Assembly (NCBI GenBank): GCA_017938765.1
Contig: JAGBAX010000005.1
Location: 1 to 64,000 of the forward strand
Source: Alistipes sp.
GTDB taxonomy: Bacteria > Bacteroidota > Bacteroidia > Bacteroidales > Rikenellaceae
Direction of reading: 5' to 3'
DNA: 64,000 nt
Translations under genes and position numbers: made by a program
Part shown: piece by piece, positions 25,520 through 33,745 of the stretch
How positions within the stretch are numbered: position 1 is the stretch's first letter
Layout of the letters: every line of letters begins with the position of its first letter
Notes under the pieces: model-generated
Databases searched by the model: none
The model's input: the letters and a program-made list of their open reading frames with translations, nothing else
Told to the model about the DNA's origin: nothing

Positions 25520-26650
25520 CTACTTTACAGATTTAACACGATTTGCACGACGACGAATGTTTGCCTCAACAACAAAGTAGTCTACAAGTGGAGCAAGAGC
25601 ATTCATAAACAGGATTGAGAGCATCATACCCTCCGGATATGCAGGGTTTACCTGACGGATGAGGATTGCAATAGCACCTGTCATGAAACCTACGATGTAC
25701 TTACCAGTAGAGGTCTGTGCAGAGGTTACTGGGTCAGTTGCCATAAAGACAGCACCGAAAGCAAAACCACCTACAATAAGGTGATAGTATGCTGGATAGT
25801 CAAAGCAACCAAGTGCGCTGAACAAGTAAGCTGTAGCAGCACCACCGACAAATACTGAAACCATAGTCTTCCAAGATGCGATACCTGTGAAGAGCAGAAT
25901 GGCAGCACCGATAAGGATTGCAAGTGTTGATGTCTCGCCAAATGAACCTGGGATAAAGCCGAGGAATGCATCAAGTGCGCTCCACTTCATAGAACCAGTA
26001 GTTGCGAGCTGCTCAAGAGCAGTAGCACCAGTTACACCATCAACCTGCGCGCCCATCATTGTCCAGTCAGAGTACCAAACCTTCTCACCTGACATCTGCG
26101 GAGTGTAAGCAAAGAATACGAATGCACGAGCAAGAACTGCAGGGTTGAATACATTCATACCAGTACCACCGAATACCTCCTTACCAAAGATAACTGCAAA
26201 TGCAGTACCTACAGCAACCATCCAAAGTGGGGTGCTTACAGGCATTACAAGTGGAATAAGCAGACCAGAGACAAGGAAACCCTCGTTAATGGCGTGACCA
26301 CGAAGCTGTGCTGCGGTAAACTCAATACCCAAACCAACGATATAAGTTGTAGCAATCATTGGAAGGATACGAACAAGACCATAGAAGAATGCTGTCCAGC
26401 CCTCAAGGCCTACCTGGATACCGGTGTTGTAGCAACCGAAGAGCAGTGCAGGGATAAGAGCAATGACAACCATAATCATAGTACGCTTCATATCGTTACA
26501 GTCACGAACATGCGCACCGTGCTGGGTAGTCTTGTTAGGAACAAAAAGGAAAGTCTCAAATCCATCAAAAGTGGACTCAAGGAAAGCCAACTTACCTCCC
26601 TTGGAGAAAGTAGGCTTGAGTTTATCAACTATTGAACGAAGTGCCTTCAT
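25520..26650 (-). CDS. nqrB: Na+-translocating NADH:quinone reductase subunit B
   Basis: The 376-residue polytopic subunit carries DGVTGATALEQL, whose Thr is the covalent FMN attachment site, and GKEVFGGTGMNVFNPAVLARAF and FMATDPVTSAQT as in NqrB/RnfD. It holds the sodium and quinone-reduction path in the membrane. Its ATG overlaps the nqrA stop codon (TAATG). Confidence 0.97.
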   Translation of the reverse strand: MKALRSIVDKLKPTFSKGGKLAFLESTFDGFETFLFVPNKTTQHGAHVRDCNDMKRTMIMVVIALIPALLFGCYNTGIQVGLEGWTAFFYGLVRILPMIATTYIVGLGIEFTAAQLRGHAINEGFLVSGLLIPLVMPVSTPLWMVAVGTAFAVIFGKEVFGGTGMNVFNPAVLARAFVFFAYTPQMSGEKVWYSDWTMMGAQVDGVTGATALEQLATTGSMKWSALDAFLGFIPGSFGETSTLAILIGAAILLFTGIASWKTMVSVFVGGAATAYLFSALGCFDYPAYYHLIVGGFAFGAVFMATDPVTSAQTSTGKYIVGFMTGAIAILIRQVNPAYPEGMMLSILFMNALAPLVDYFVVEANIRRRANRVKSVK

Positions 26651-27993
26651 TACTCACCCTCCTTAATCATTAAGTTAATACCATTGCGGATAATCTGCTG
26701 CATCTCGGTCTTAGATGGGTCAACGAACTCACACAGAGCGAAGTCCTCCTCAACAACCTCATAGATACCCAGAGCCTCCATCTTATCCAAATCGCCAGCA
26801 AGGATAGCCTTGAGCAGGTGCATTGGATAGATATCCATTGGCAGATACTTCTCATAAAGGCCTGTAACAACGAAAGCACGCTCCTCACCATTAAGATTGG
26901 TATCAAGATTGTACTTACGGTTAGGGAACAACCAAGAGAAGTATGCGCGAGATACTGAGAACTTGCTAAAGCGAGGCATTGCCCAGCCAAGAAGCTCATA
27001 GTCGTCGCCCTCAGGGATAACTGTAATCTGGTTTGCATAGTAGCCCAGATAGCCCTCTGCGCCAACATTGCGACCAGTAAGAACATTACCAGAGATGTAA
27101 CGAACATTTGCACCATCTGCAATCTGACCCTTAAGGATAGAGTCAAGCTTTGCACCTGCAACAACCTTTACATATGCAGGAGCGTTAACCTCTGCACCAG
27201 TAACGGCAATAGTACGGGTCATATCAACCTTACCAGTGAGGAAGAGGCGACCGATGATAGCAACATCGGCGTAACCAACAGTCCAAACCTTCTCACCCTT
27301 GTTAATTGGGTCAATGTGATGAATCTGAACACCTACATTACCTGCTGGGTGCTTGCCCTGGAATGCGTGAAGCTCAACACCTGTGAATGCTGGAGCCTCT
27401 GCCTGAGCATTGTAGCTCAAGTGTACCTTACCAGTAGTAAGGCGAGCCAGAACCTCAAAACCCTTCTGCAGAGCCTGCTTGTCAGCAGCCAGAGTGTAGC
27501 CATAATCTGGAGCAAGTGGAGCAGAATCAAATGCAGAAACAAAAATCGACTTAGGCATATCTGCAGGATTTGCAATAATGCCATACGGACGCTGAACGAG
27601 CAGTGTCCAAAGACCCGACTTAAGCAAAAGTTCAACAATCTGGTCGCGAGTAGCCTTTGCAACATCAAGGGTCTCAAACTCCTCGTATGCGATAGTCTGG
27701 TCAGCAGCAATCTCAACAGCAAGGATACGGCGCTTCTCACCACGAACCACAGCAGCAACAGTACCGCTTACTGGTGAAGTGAAAACAACCGACGCGTTAT
27801 TCTTGTTGAAGAACAACGGTGTACCCGCCTTAACTGCATCGCCAACCTTAACTAGCATCTTAGGAACGATACCCTCAAAGTCCAGCGGCGAAACTGCATA
27901 TGTAGAAGCCAAACCAACAGCGGTTGTCTTCTTCTCAGCAGCACCCTGCAACTTGATATCCAAACCTTTGCACAGCTTAATAGTTTTTGACAT
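26650..27993 (-). CDS. nqrA: Na+-translocating NADH:quinone reductase subunit A
   Basis: The 447-residue first subunit starts MSKTIKLCKGLDIKLQGAAE and includes VKVGDAVKAGTPLFF (biotinyl-like fold), VQIHHIDPINKGEKVWTVGY and MPRFSKFSVSRAYFSWLFPNRKYNLDTN, all characteristic. It is a cytoplasmic peripheral subunit near the quinone site. No exact -7 box precedes it; the closest is TACCTTCG on the minus strand at 28055-28062, a one-base variant. Confidence 0.97.
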   Translation of the reverse strand: MSKTIKLCKGLDIKLQGAAEKKTTAVGLASTYAVSPLDFEGIVPKMLVKVGDAVKAGTPLFFNKNNASVVFTSPVSGTVAAVVRGEKRRILAVEIAADQTIAYEEFETLDVAKATRDQIVELLLKSGLWTLLVQRPYGIIANPADMPKSIFVSAFDSAPLAPDYGYTLAADKQALQKGFEVLARLTTGKVHLSYNAQAEAPAFTGVELHAFQGKHPAGNVGVQIHHIDPINKGEKVWTVGYADVAIIGRLFLTGKVDMTRTIAVTGAEVNAPAYVKVVAGAKLDSILKGQIADGANVRYISGNVLTGRNVGAEGYLGYYANQITVIPEGDDYELLGWAMPRFSKFSVSRAYFSWLFPNRKYNLDTNLNGEERAFVVTGLYEKYLPMDIYPMHLLKAILAGDLDKMEALGIYEVVEEDFALCEFVDPSKTEMQQIIRNGINLMIKEGE

Positions 27994-28105
27994 TGTTAAA
28001 ACTGTTTTAAATGTTTGATGTTATAATTGTGATTAAATAGACATTTTCGCCCGCGAAGGTACTAATTTTTTTCCAGTTAAACGAAGTTTCTCATACTTTT
28101 TTTGC

Positions 28106-28113
28106 TATTTTTG
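28106..28113 (+). promoter_or_regulatory. -7 box (TATTTTTG) abutting the tatD-like gene
   Basis: TATTTTTG fits TAnnTTTG and ends 4 nt before ATG 28118, which predicts a transcript starting at or near the start codon. The -33 region is not clear. Confidence 0.5.
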
Positions 28114-28117
28114 CGTT

Positions 28118-28699
28118 ATGAAAATCAATATTCACACACATAGTCCCAAGCAGGGCGAGCTAACTCTCTCTACATTAGGCATTCACCCCTACGATGCAGA
28201 GGTCGCTACGACAGATGCTATACTATCTATTGAGCGAATGGCGCAGAGTGTTGATGCCATTGGCGAAATAGGGCTTGACTACAGCTGCAAGGCGGATAGA
28301 GAGAGTCAAGAATTAGTTTTTAAGGCGCAGTTAGAGGTTGCCCAACAATATGGCAAGGGTGTTGTTCTGCATTGTGTAAGAGCTTTTGAGCCAACGATGA
28401 AGATATTAGAGAAATATCGTCTAAAATTTGTTATCTTTCACGGCTTTATAGGCTCGCCAGAGCAGGCTCTGTCTGCAACAAGTCGCGGATATTACCTCTC
28501 TTTTGGCGAGCGCACTTTCCGCTCTCCAAAGAGCATAGAGGCGATGAAAGCCACACCCATAGACCGCCTATTCTTTGAGACAGACGAGAGTAGCGTGGAT
28601 ATTGAGGAGATATACAGCAAGGCGGCAGAGGTGCTTGCTGTACCAGTAAAGATTTTGGAGTATATAACACACGAAAATTTCAAGCATATATGTGGTTAG
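28118..28699 (+). CDS. TatD family metal-dependent hydrolase
   Basis: The 193-residue protein is short for TatD (about 260). It keeps the metal residues: HTHSP near the start, GEIGLDYS (Glu), VVLHCVRA (His), VIFHGFIG (His) and FFETDESS (Asp). TatD proteins are cytosolic DNases or phosphoesterases; the short form is common in Bacteroidota. Its 3' end overlaps tcdA by 10 nt. The -7 box lies 4 nt before the ATG. Confidence 0.85.
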   Translation: MKINIHTHSPKQGELTLSTLGIHPYDAEVATTDAILSIERMAQSVDAIGEIGLDYSCKADRESQELVFKAQLEVAQQYGKGVVLHCVRAFEPTMKILEKYRLKFVIFHGFIGSPEQALSATSRGYYLSFGERTFRSPKSIEAMKATPIDRLFFETDESSVDIEEIYSKAAEVLAVPVKILEYITHENFKHICG

Positions 28700-29409
28700 A
28701 GCGAAGCGAGCTACTACTTGGCAAAGAGGGTATTGAACGACTTAAAGAGTCAAATGTTCTTGTTGTGGGAGTTGGTGGAGTAGGAGCATATGCCGCCGAG
28801 ATGCTTGTTCGCGCAGGTGTAGGCAGAATGACTATAGCCGACAGTGACTCTGTAAGTCTGAGCAACATTAATCGCCAACTTATTGCCCTACACTCAACTG
28901 TCGGCCGCCAGAAGACCGAGGTACTCGCAGAGCGACTTTTGGACATCAATCCAGAACTCCAACTGCGTGTTGTTCCAGAGTATATCAAGGACGAGAAGAC
29001 TGACGAAATTTTAGATAGTGAGCGTTTTGACTACATCGTTGATGCTATAGATACCCTATCGCCAAAGTTGGCACTTATCAAGGGTGCGCTTGACCGCAAT
29101 ATCCCTCTTGTAAGTTCTATGGGCGCAGGTGCTAAACTTGACCCAACAAAGATGGAGATTTGCGATATCTCAAAGACTCACCACTGCCCTCTTGCACATA
29201 TGCTCCGCAAGCGACTACACAAAATGGGCATCCGCCGAGGATTTAAGGCCGTCTTTTCAGCCGAGCCACCCGTTGAGGGGGCGATGATACTATGTGAAGA
29301 GCAAAACAAGAAGTCAAATGTCGGCACAATATCTTACCTCCCCGCGCTATTTGGCATCGGTTGCGCATCTGTTGTAGTCAGGGATTTAACAAGCAATGAA
29401 AACGAATAA
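28690..29409 (+). CDS. tcdA: tRNA threonylcarbamoyladenosine dehydratase
   Basis: The 239-residue ThiF/E1-like protein begins WLERSELLLGKEGIERLKESNVLVVGVGGVGAYAAEML and has NINRQLIALHSTVGRQKTEV for ATP and Mg binding and DYIVDAIDTLSPK. These match TcdA (CsdL/YgdL), which cyclises t6A at tRNA position 37 to ct6A. It overlaps the TatD gene and is 2 nt from the dehydrogenase gene. Confidence 0.92.
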   Translation: MWLERSELLLGKEGIERLKESNVLVVGVGGVGAYAAEMLVRAGVGRMTIADSDSVSLSNINRQLIALHSTVGRQKTEVLAERLLDINPELQLRVVPEYIKDEKTDEILDSERFDYIVDAIDTLSPKLALIKGALDRNIPLVSSMGAGAKLDPTKMEICDISKTHHCPLAHMLRKRLHKMGIRRGFKAVFSAEPPVEGAMILCEEQNKKSNVGTISYLPALFGIGCASVVVRDLTSNENE

Positions 29410-29411
29410 AT

Positions 29412-30350
29412 ATGGCAAAGATTGTATTTTTAGACGAGTATTCACTCGGTGGTTATGACCTAAGTGCAATAAGTTCATTAGGCGAGTACACGGGCTACGA
29501 CCGCACTACAGCTGAACAAGTACTTGAACGCTGCAAAGGAGCGACTGTTGTAATCTCAAACAAGGTCTACATCTCGCGCGAAACGATGCAGCAGCTACCC
29601 GACCTAAAGATGATTGCCATATCTGCAACAGGAATGAACAATGTCGATATTGAGGCCGCTGATGAACTTGGTATCGTGGTTAAGAATGTATCTGGCTACT
29701 CTACTGACTCGGTTGCCGAGGCTACTTTAGGCTCTGCCCTTGCACTGCTTCGCAACTCTGTCTACTACGACCGTTACTTCAAGAATGGAAGTTATGCGGC
29801 TACATCTGACATCTTCCACTTTGGTCGGCCAATATCGCTATTAAAAGGTAAAAATTGGGGTATCATCGGTCTGGGGACTATAGGTCACAGAGTGGCATAT
29901 CTCGCCGAGGCTTTTGGTTGCAATATTGCATATACATCCACTTCTGGAGTTGCTCGCGAGGAGCGTTTTCCACGCAAAGAGCTGAACGAATTGTTACAGT
30001 GGGCAGATGTGGTCTCTATACACTCGCCACTAAACGCCAAGACAGCGGGTCTTATTGGCAAAGCTGAGCTTGAAACAATGAAACCGACATCTATAATTAT
30101 CAACGTTGCGCGAGGAGGCATTATTGACGAGGCGGCGTTAGCAGATGCGCTAAACAGCGACACAATAGCAGGTGCGGCGCTTGACGTATTCTCCAGTGAG
30201 CCACTACCCGCTTCCCCACTATACGACCTTAAAGACCCAGACTCACTACTCGCCTCGCCACATACAGCATGGGCAGCAGATGAGGCTGTGAAGGTACTTA
30301 TTGAGGGGGTTGCTACCAATATTAAAAACTTTTTACTACCTTTGCGCTAA
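29412..30350 (+). CDS. D-2-hydroxyacid dehydrogenase (NAD-dependent)
   Basis: The 312-residue protein has the two-domain 2-hydroxyacid dehydrogenase pattern: an NAD-binding GIIGLGTIGHRVA motif around residue 155, INVARGGIIDE with catalytic Arg, ALDVFSSEPLP and the catalytic His in LASPHTAWAA. It resembles glycerate or hydroxypyruvate reductases. Exact substrate cannot be assigned. Its last codons contain the -7 box of lysA. Confidence 0.9.
   Translation: MAKIVFLDEYSLGGYDLSAISSLGEYTGYDRTTAEQVLERCKGATVVISNKVYISRETMQQLPDLKMIAISATGMNNVDIEAADELGIVVKNVSGYSTDSVAEATLGSALALLRNSVYYDRYFKNGSYAATSDIFHFGRPISLLKGKNWGIIGLGTIGHRVAYLAEAFGCNIAYTSTSGVAREERFPRKELNELLQWADVVSIHSPLNAKTAGLIGKAELETMKPTSIIINVARGGIIDEAALADALNSDTIAGAALDVFSSEPLPASPLYDLKDPDSLLASPHTAWAADEAVKVLIEGVATNIKNFLLPLR
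30337..30344 (+). promoter_or_regulatory. -7 box (TACCTTTG) for lysA inside the preceding gene
   Basis: TACCTTTG lies within the final codons of the hydroxyacid dehydrogenase gene, 33 nt before the lysA ATG, so lysA may have its own promoter. No TTTG -33 element at proper spacing is seen. Confidence 0.45.
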
Positions 30351-30377
30351 TATTTTTAACACAAAATTAGTTAGTTT

Positions 30378-31535
30378 ATGCTGAGCAGACAGGTTGCCGA
30401 CAAGTTGGCAAAGTACGAAACCCCATTCTATCTCTATGACATTGAGTTGCTAAGCCAGACTCTTGAGAGTCTTATGAGCATAGCAAACAAATATAACTAC
30501 AAGATTCACTACGCCATAAAGGCTAACTATGATGCGCGTCTGTTGCAGATTATTCGCAAGTATGGCGTTGGCATTGACTGCGCAAGTGGTAACGAGGTGC
30601 GTTGCGCTATTGAGGCGGGATTTGACCCCAAGACTATTGTCTACGCTGGTGTTGGTAAGCGCGATAAGGAGATTCACTACGCTATTGAGCAGAATATTCT
30701 GGCTATTAACTGTGAGTCTATAGAGGAGATTCATCTTGTAAATGAGCTTGCTGCTGAGGCTGGCAAGGTAGTGAGTATCGCCCTGCGAGTAAACCCCGAT
30801 ATTGACCCAAAGACCAACCACTGCATTGACACTGGTCAGGCAGATAGTAAGTTTGGTATCTCATACGAAGAGATTCTCTCAAGCGTTGATGATATCCGCT
30901 CGCTTAAAAATATTGTCGTTATCGGTATGCACATCCACATCGGCTCGCAGATTCGTGAGCTACATGTCTTTGAGAATATGTGCAACAAGGTCAATGCTAT
31001 TGTAGAGTATCTGACAAAGCTCGGCTTTGAGATTGAGTTTGTAGATGTTGGTGGTGGTCTGGGTATCAACTACGATATGCCAGAGAACGAGCCAATTCCG
31101 AACTTTGCCTCTGTATTTGCCATTATCAAGCAGCACCTAAAGGTTGGCAATCGCGAGGTTCACTTTGAGTTTGGTCGCTCTATCGTTGGTCAGTGTGGAG
31201 AGCTGATTACCAAGGTGTTGTACAATAAGACCACAGCTACTGGTCGTCGTCTTGTGATTGTTGATGGCAGTATGACAGAGCTTATCCGCCCTGCCCTCTA
31301 CGGCTCTTATCACAACATTGAGAATATCACCTCACAGGCAGAGCAGCGACTCAAGTATACCATCGTAGGTACAGCCTGCGAGTCTACAGATGTCTTTGAT
31401 GAGAACGTCTCTCTGCCACTGACAAAGCGTGGTGATTTGCTGACAATAAAGTCTGCTGGCGCATATGGAATGTCAATGGCATCGCAATACAACCAGCACG
31501 ACCTTCCAGCGGCGGTATATAGCGACGAATTGTAG
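30378..31535 (+). CDS. lysA: Diaminopimelate decarboxylase
   Basis: The 385-residue fold-type III PLP enzyme has YDIELL, HYAIKANYDARLL (PLP Lys near residue 49), VDVGGGLGINYD, FEFGRSIVGQCGELITKVLY and GTACESTDVFDENV with the active-site Cys. It makes lysine from meso-diaminopimelate in the cytosol. A strong terminator follows at 31590. Confidence 0.95.
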   Translation: MLSRQVADKLAKYETPFYLYDIELLSQTLESLMSIANKYNYKIHYAIKANYDARLLQIIRKYGVGIDCASGNEVRCAIEAGFDPKTIVYAGVGKRDKEIHYAIEQNILAINCESIEEIHLVNELAAEAGKVVSIALRVNPDIDPKTNHCIDTGQADSKFGISYEEILSSVDDIRSLKNIVVIGMHIHIGSQIRELHVFENMCNKVNAIVEYLTKLGFEIEFVDVGGGLGINYDMPENEPIPNFASVFAIIKQHLKVGNREVHFEFGRSIVGQCGELITKVLYNKTTATGRRLVIVDGSMTELIRPALYGSYHNIENITSQAEQRLKYTIVGTACESTDVFDENVSLPLTKRGDLLTIKSAGAYGMSMASQYNQHDLPAAVYSDEL

Positions 31536-31589
31536 GGATTTCTCCGATTTTGAGGTATTTTTTACCGAATAACATATAAAATCAATATA

Positions 31590-31636
31590 AAAAAACAGAA
31601 TTTCTATACAAAAGTATTGAAATTCTGTTTTTTGTT
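31590..31636 (+). terminator. Intrinsic terminator after lysA
   Basis: A 15-bp stem (31590-31604 with 31619-31633), with further TATAC/GTAT pairing in the loop and A/T-run flanks. Confidence 0.85.
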
Positions 31637-31672
31637 TATACCTTTATGGTGGAATTTAATACATATTAAGAT

Positions 31673-33571
31673 ATGAACAGATTTTTATTATTTACTATCA
31701 TTATTATCTCGCTCTCGGCGTGTACAAAAGAGGTGTATGACATTGATACACCAACAGTGCCGAGCGATAAGATTTTCAACTATAACGAGTCGGCGGCGCT
31801 TGGTCGCCTAATGGTGCGAATGGTAGATACTCAGGGGGATATTGCGGTTGATGGTATCAACCTTGATGTAGAGCCACTATTTCCTAATACAACAGGTAGC
31901 GACAAGCTCAGTCGTTGGATGTTGGTACAATTTAATGAGACTCTTGATCTAAAGAGTGTTGCAGAGAAGATAGCTGCACTTGAGACTGTTGAACGCGTTG
32001 AGTATGACATCAAACTCAAGCTCGTCAAATCAGAGTCGGCTCCAGCCCCGACATCACGCCCTGAGCCCACCCGCTCTCAAAGCATGCCTTTCAATGACCC
32101 TGAGTTGCCTTATCAGTGGCACTACTACAACGATGGCTGGTTAAGCAGTGAGGTAGATGACCCAAACAAGTGTTTGGCTGGTGCTGATATTAACCTCTTT
32201 AATGCTTGGAAATATACTACTGGAGATCGTCGCGTTATTGTAGCGGTAATGGATGACGGTGTTAATGTGAATCACAAAGATCTTAAGGCTAATATCTGGG
32301 TTAATGAGGCAGAGCTGAATGGGCAATTAGGTATAGATGACGATATGAACGGCTATGTTGATGATATTAACGGCTATAACTTTGTGCAAGGTAATGGCAA
32401 AATAACAGCAGGAGATCATGGAACACATATCGCCGGTACCATCTCGGCAGTGAATAACAACAATTACTGTGGTTGCGGCATTGCTGGTGGTACAGGCAAT
32501 GACGACGGTGTACGCATTATGCCAATCCAAATTTCCTCCCCCTCCTCCAACACATACTCATACTATATAGCGCAAGGTTTCGCGTATGCCGCCGACAATG
32601 GCGCGGTGCTTATCTGCAGTTCATGGAGCTATGATGCGGGGGCTTTTGCATTTGATGAACATTTTGAACTGAGTGATTCAGCTATTAAGGATGCTATTGA
32701 CTACTTCCAGACAAAAGCTCGCTTAGATGGCGTTATGGAGGGCGGTGTTGCAATCTTCGCAGCAGGCGATGAAACATATCCCGCAGCCTGTTATCCGGGG
32801 GCTTACCACGAGTATATTAGCGTTACAGCTATGTCACCCGACTTTACTGCAGCACCATACACCAACTATGGTCCAGGATGTAATGTTGTAGCCCCAGGTG
32901 GTGATTATATGTATACTGTTTTCGGCATATCATCAACATCAGCGAATGATAACCGCGACGGCTATGAGTATCAGCATGGTACGGCAATGGCGGCATCTCA
33001 CGTTACGGGCTGTGCTGCTTTGGCTCTCTCGTATGCACTTAAACAGGGCTACACACTGTCGCCCGACTACCTGCGTACACTTATTCAGACCTCGGTACAC
33101 GATATAAATCCTTACCAGACAGGGTCGAGGTGGATTTTTGATTATGATCTTGGAGAATATTATACGATGGAGCTTGATTTGTTTGCAAACAAACTCGGCT
33201 CAGGGTATATTGATGCACACCTGCTACTTATGCAGCTCGACTCAACACCTTGTCTATACTTTAAGAGCGGTGTGGCAGCATTACTATCGCTTGATGAGTA
33301 TTTTGGCAGCGGCTCAAAGTCGCTTACATATCAGGGTTGCGAGGTAACAGACTCTGTACGCAGCGACCTTGGCATTGAGGGTGAGCCTTGCATAGAGGAT
33401 GGCAAGCTATCAATTAAGTGCAACAAGCCAGGCTTAGGACGAATCAAGGTTAGCGCCATTATTGGAGGCAACGAGGTTGGCGGTGGCGACAAAATGGGCG
33501 GCATGGTCGTAGAGCGAGAGTTTGAGTTAGTAGTTCGCGGTTCGGTAGCAAGTAACGGCGGCTGGTTATAA
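31673..33571 (+). CDS. Subtilase-fold (S8) lipoprotein with catalytic Ser replaced by Ala
   Basis: The 632-residue protein has a lipoprotein signal ending at Cys17 (SLSAC), a prodomain-like N-terminal region (about 40-125) and an S8 domain from about 150 to 480. Asp194 (VAVMDDGV) and His249 (GDHGTHIAGT) match the catalytic Asp and His. The nucleophile motif, normally GTSMAxP, reads GTAMAASH with Ala438 at the Ser position, and the oxyanion Asn (AAGN) is Asp366 (FAAGDET). A C-terminal domain of about 150 residues follows. By these changes the protein should be proteolytically inactive or severely impaired. It is probably exposed on the outer membrane. The next genes encode a 45-residue peptide and a fimbrillin-like lipoprotein. 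Confidence 0.85.
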   Translation: MNRFLLFTIIIISLSACTKEVYDIDTPTVPSDKIFNYNESAALGRLMVRMVDTQGDIAVDGINLDVEPLFPNTTGSDKLSRWMLVQFNETLDLKSVAEKIAALETVERVEYDIKLKLVKSESAPAPTSRPEPTRSQSMPFNDPELPYQWHYYNDGWLSSEVDDPNKCLAGADINLFNAWKYTTGDRRVIVAVMDDGVNVNHKDLKANIWVNEAELNGQLGIDDDMNGYVDDINGYNFVQGNGKITAGDHGTHIAGTISAVNNNNYCGCGIAGGTGNDDGVRIMPIQISSPSSNTYSYYIAQGFAYAADNGAVLICSSWSYDAGAFAFDEHFELSDSAIKDAIDYFQTKARLDGVMEGGVAIFAAGDETYPAACYPGAYHEYISVTAMSPDFTAAPYTNYGPGCNVVAPGGDYMYTVFGISSTSANDNRDGYEYQHGTAMAASHVTGCAALALSYALKQGYTLSPDYLRTLIQTSVHDINPYQTGSRWIFDYDLGEYYTMELDLFANKLGSGYIDAHLLLMQLDSTPCLYFKSGVAALLSLDEYFGSGSKSLTYQGCEVTDSVRSDLGIEGEPCIEDGKLSIKCNKPGLGRIKVSAIIGGNEVGGGDKMGGMVVEREFELVVRGSVASNGGWL

Positions 33572-33592
33572 TCATATTAAAACAGATAAACA

Positions 33593-33730
33593 ATGAAACA
33601 GAGATTATACATAGAGCCTTCAATAGAGATAATCTATATGGCAGCAGAGAGAGGTTTTTTGGTCTCATCAGATCAAGATTGGGGACTTCCAGGCAAGAAT
33701 CCAACAACGAATGATTATGGGGATTTTTAA
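33593..33730 (+). CDS. 45-residue peptide of surface-locus type
   Basis: A complete ATG-TAA frame of 45 codons fills the gap between the subtilase-like and fimbrillin-like genes, 21 nt after one stop and 15 nt before the next start. It begins MKQRLYIEPSIEIIYMAAER, continues GFLVSS and ends in an Asp/Gly/Asn-rich tail (NDYGDF). Short proteins with a basic start, a YxxP..E.. core and a G..xSS turn are, from memory, often found beside fimbrillin or lipocalin-like genes in Bacteroidales. No signal peptide is obvious. Function is unknown. Confidence 0.6.
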   Translation: MKQRLYIEPSIEIIYMAAERGFLVSSDQDWGLPGKNPTTNDYGDF

Positions 33731-33745
33731 TTAGGCATAAAGATT

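Noticed and set aside
28055-28062. TACCTTCG on the minus strand as the nqr promoter
   Set aside because: It differs by one base from the -7 consensus and no -33 element fits, so I did not list it as a feature.
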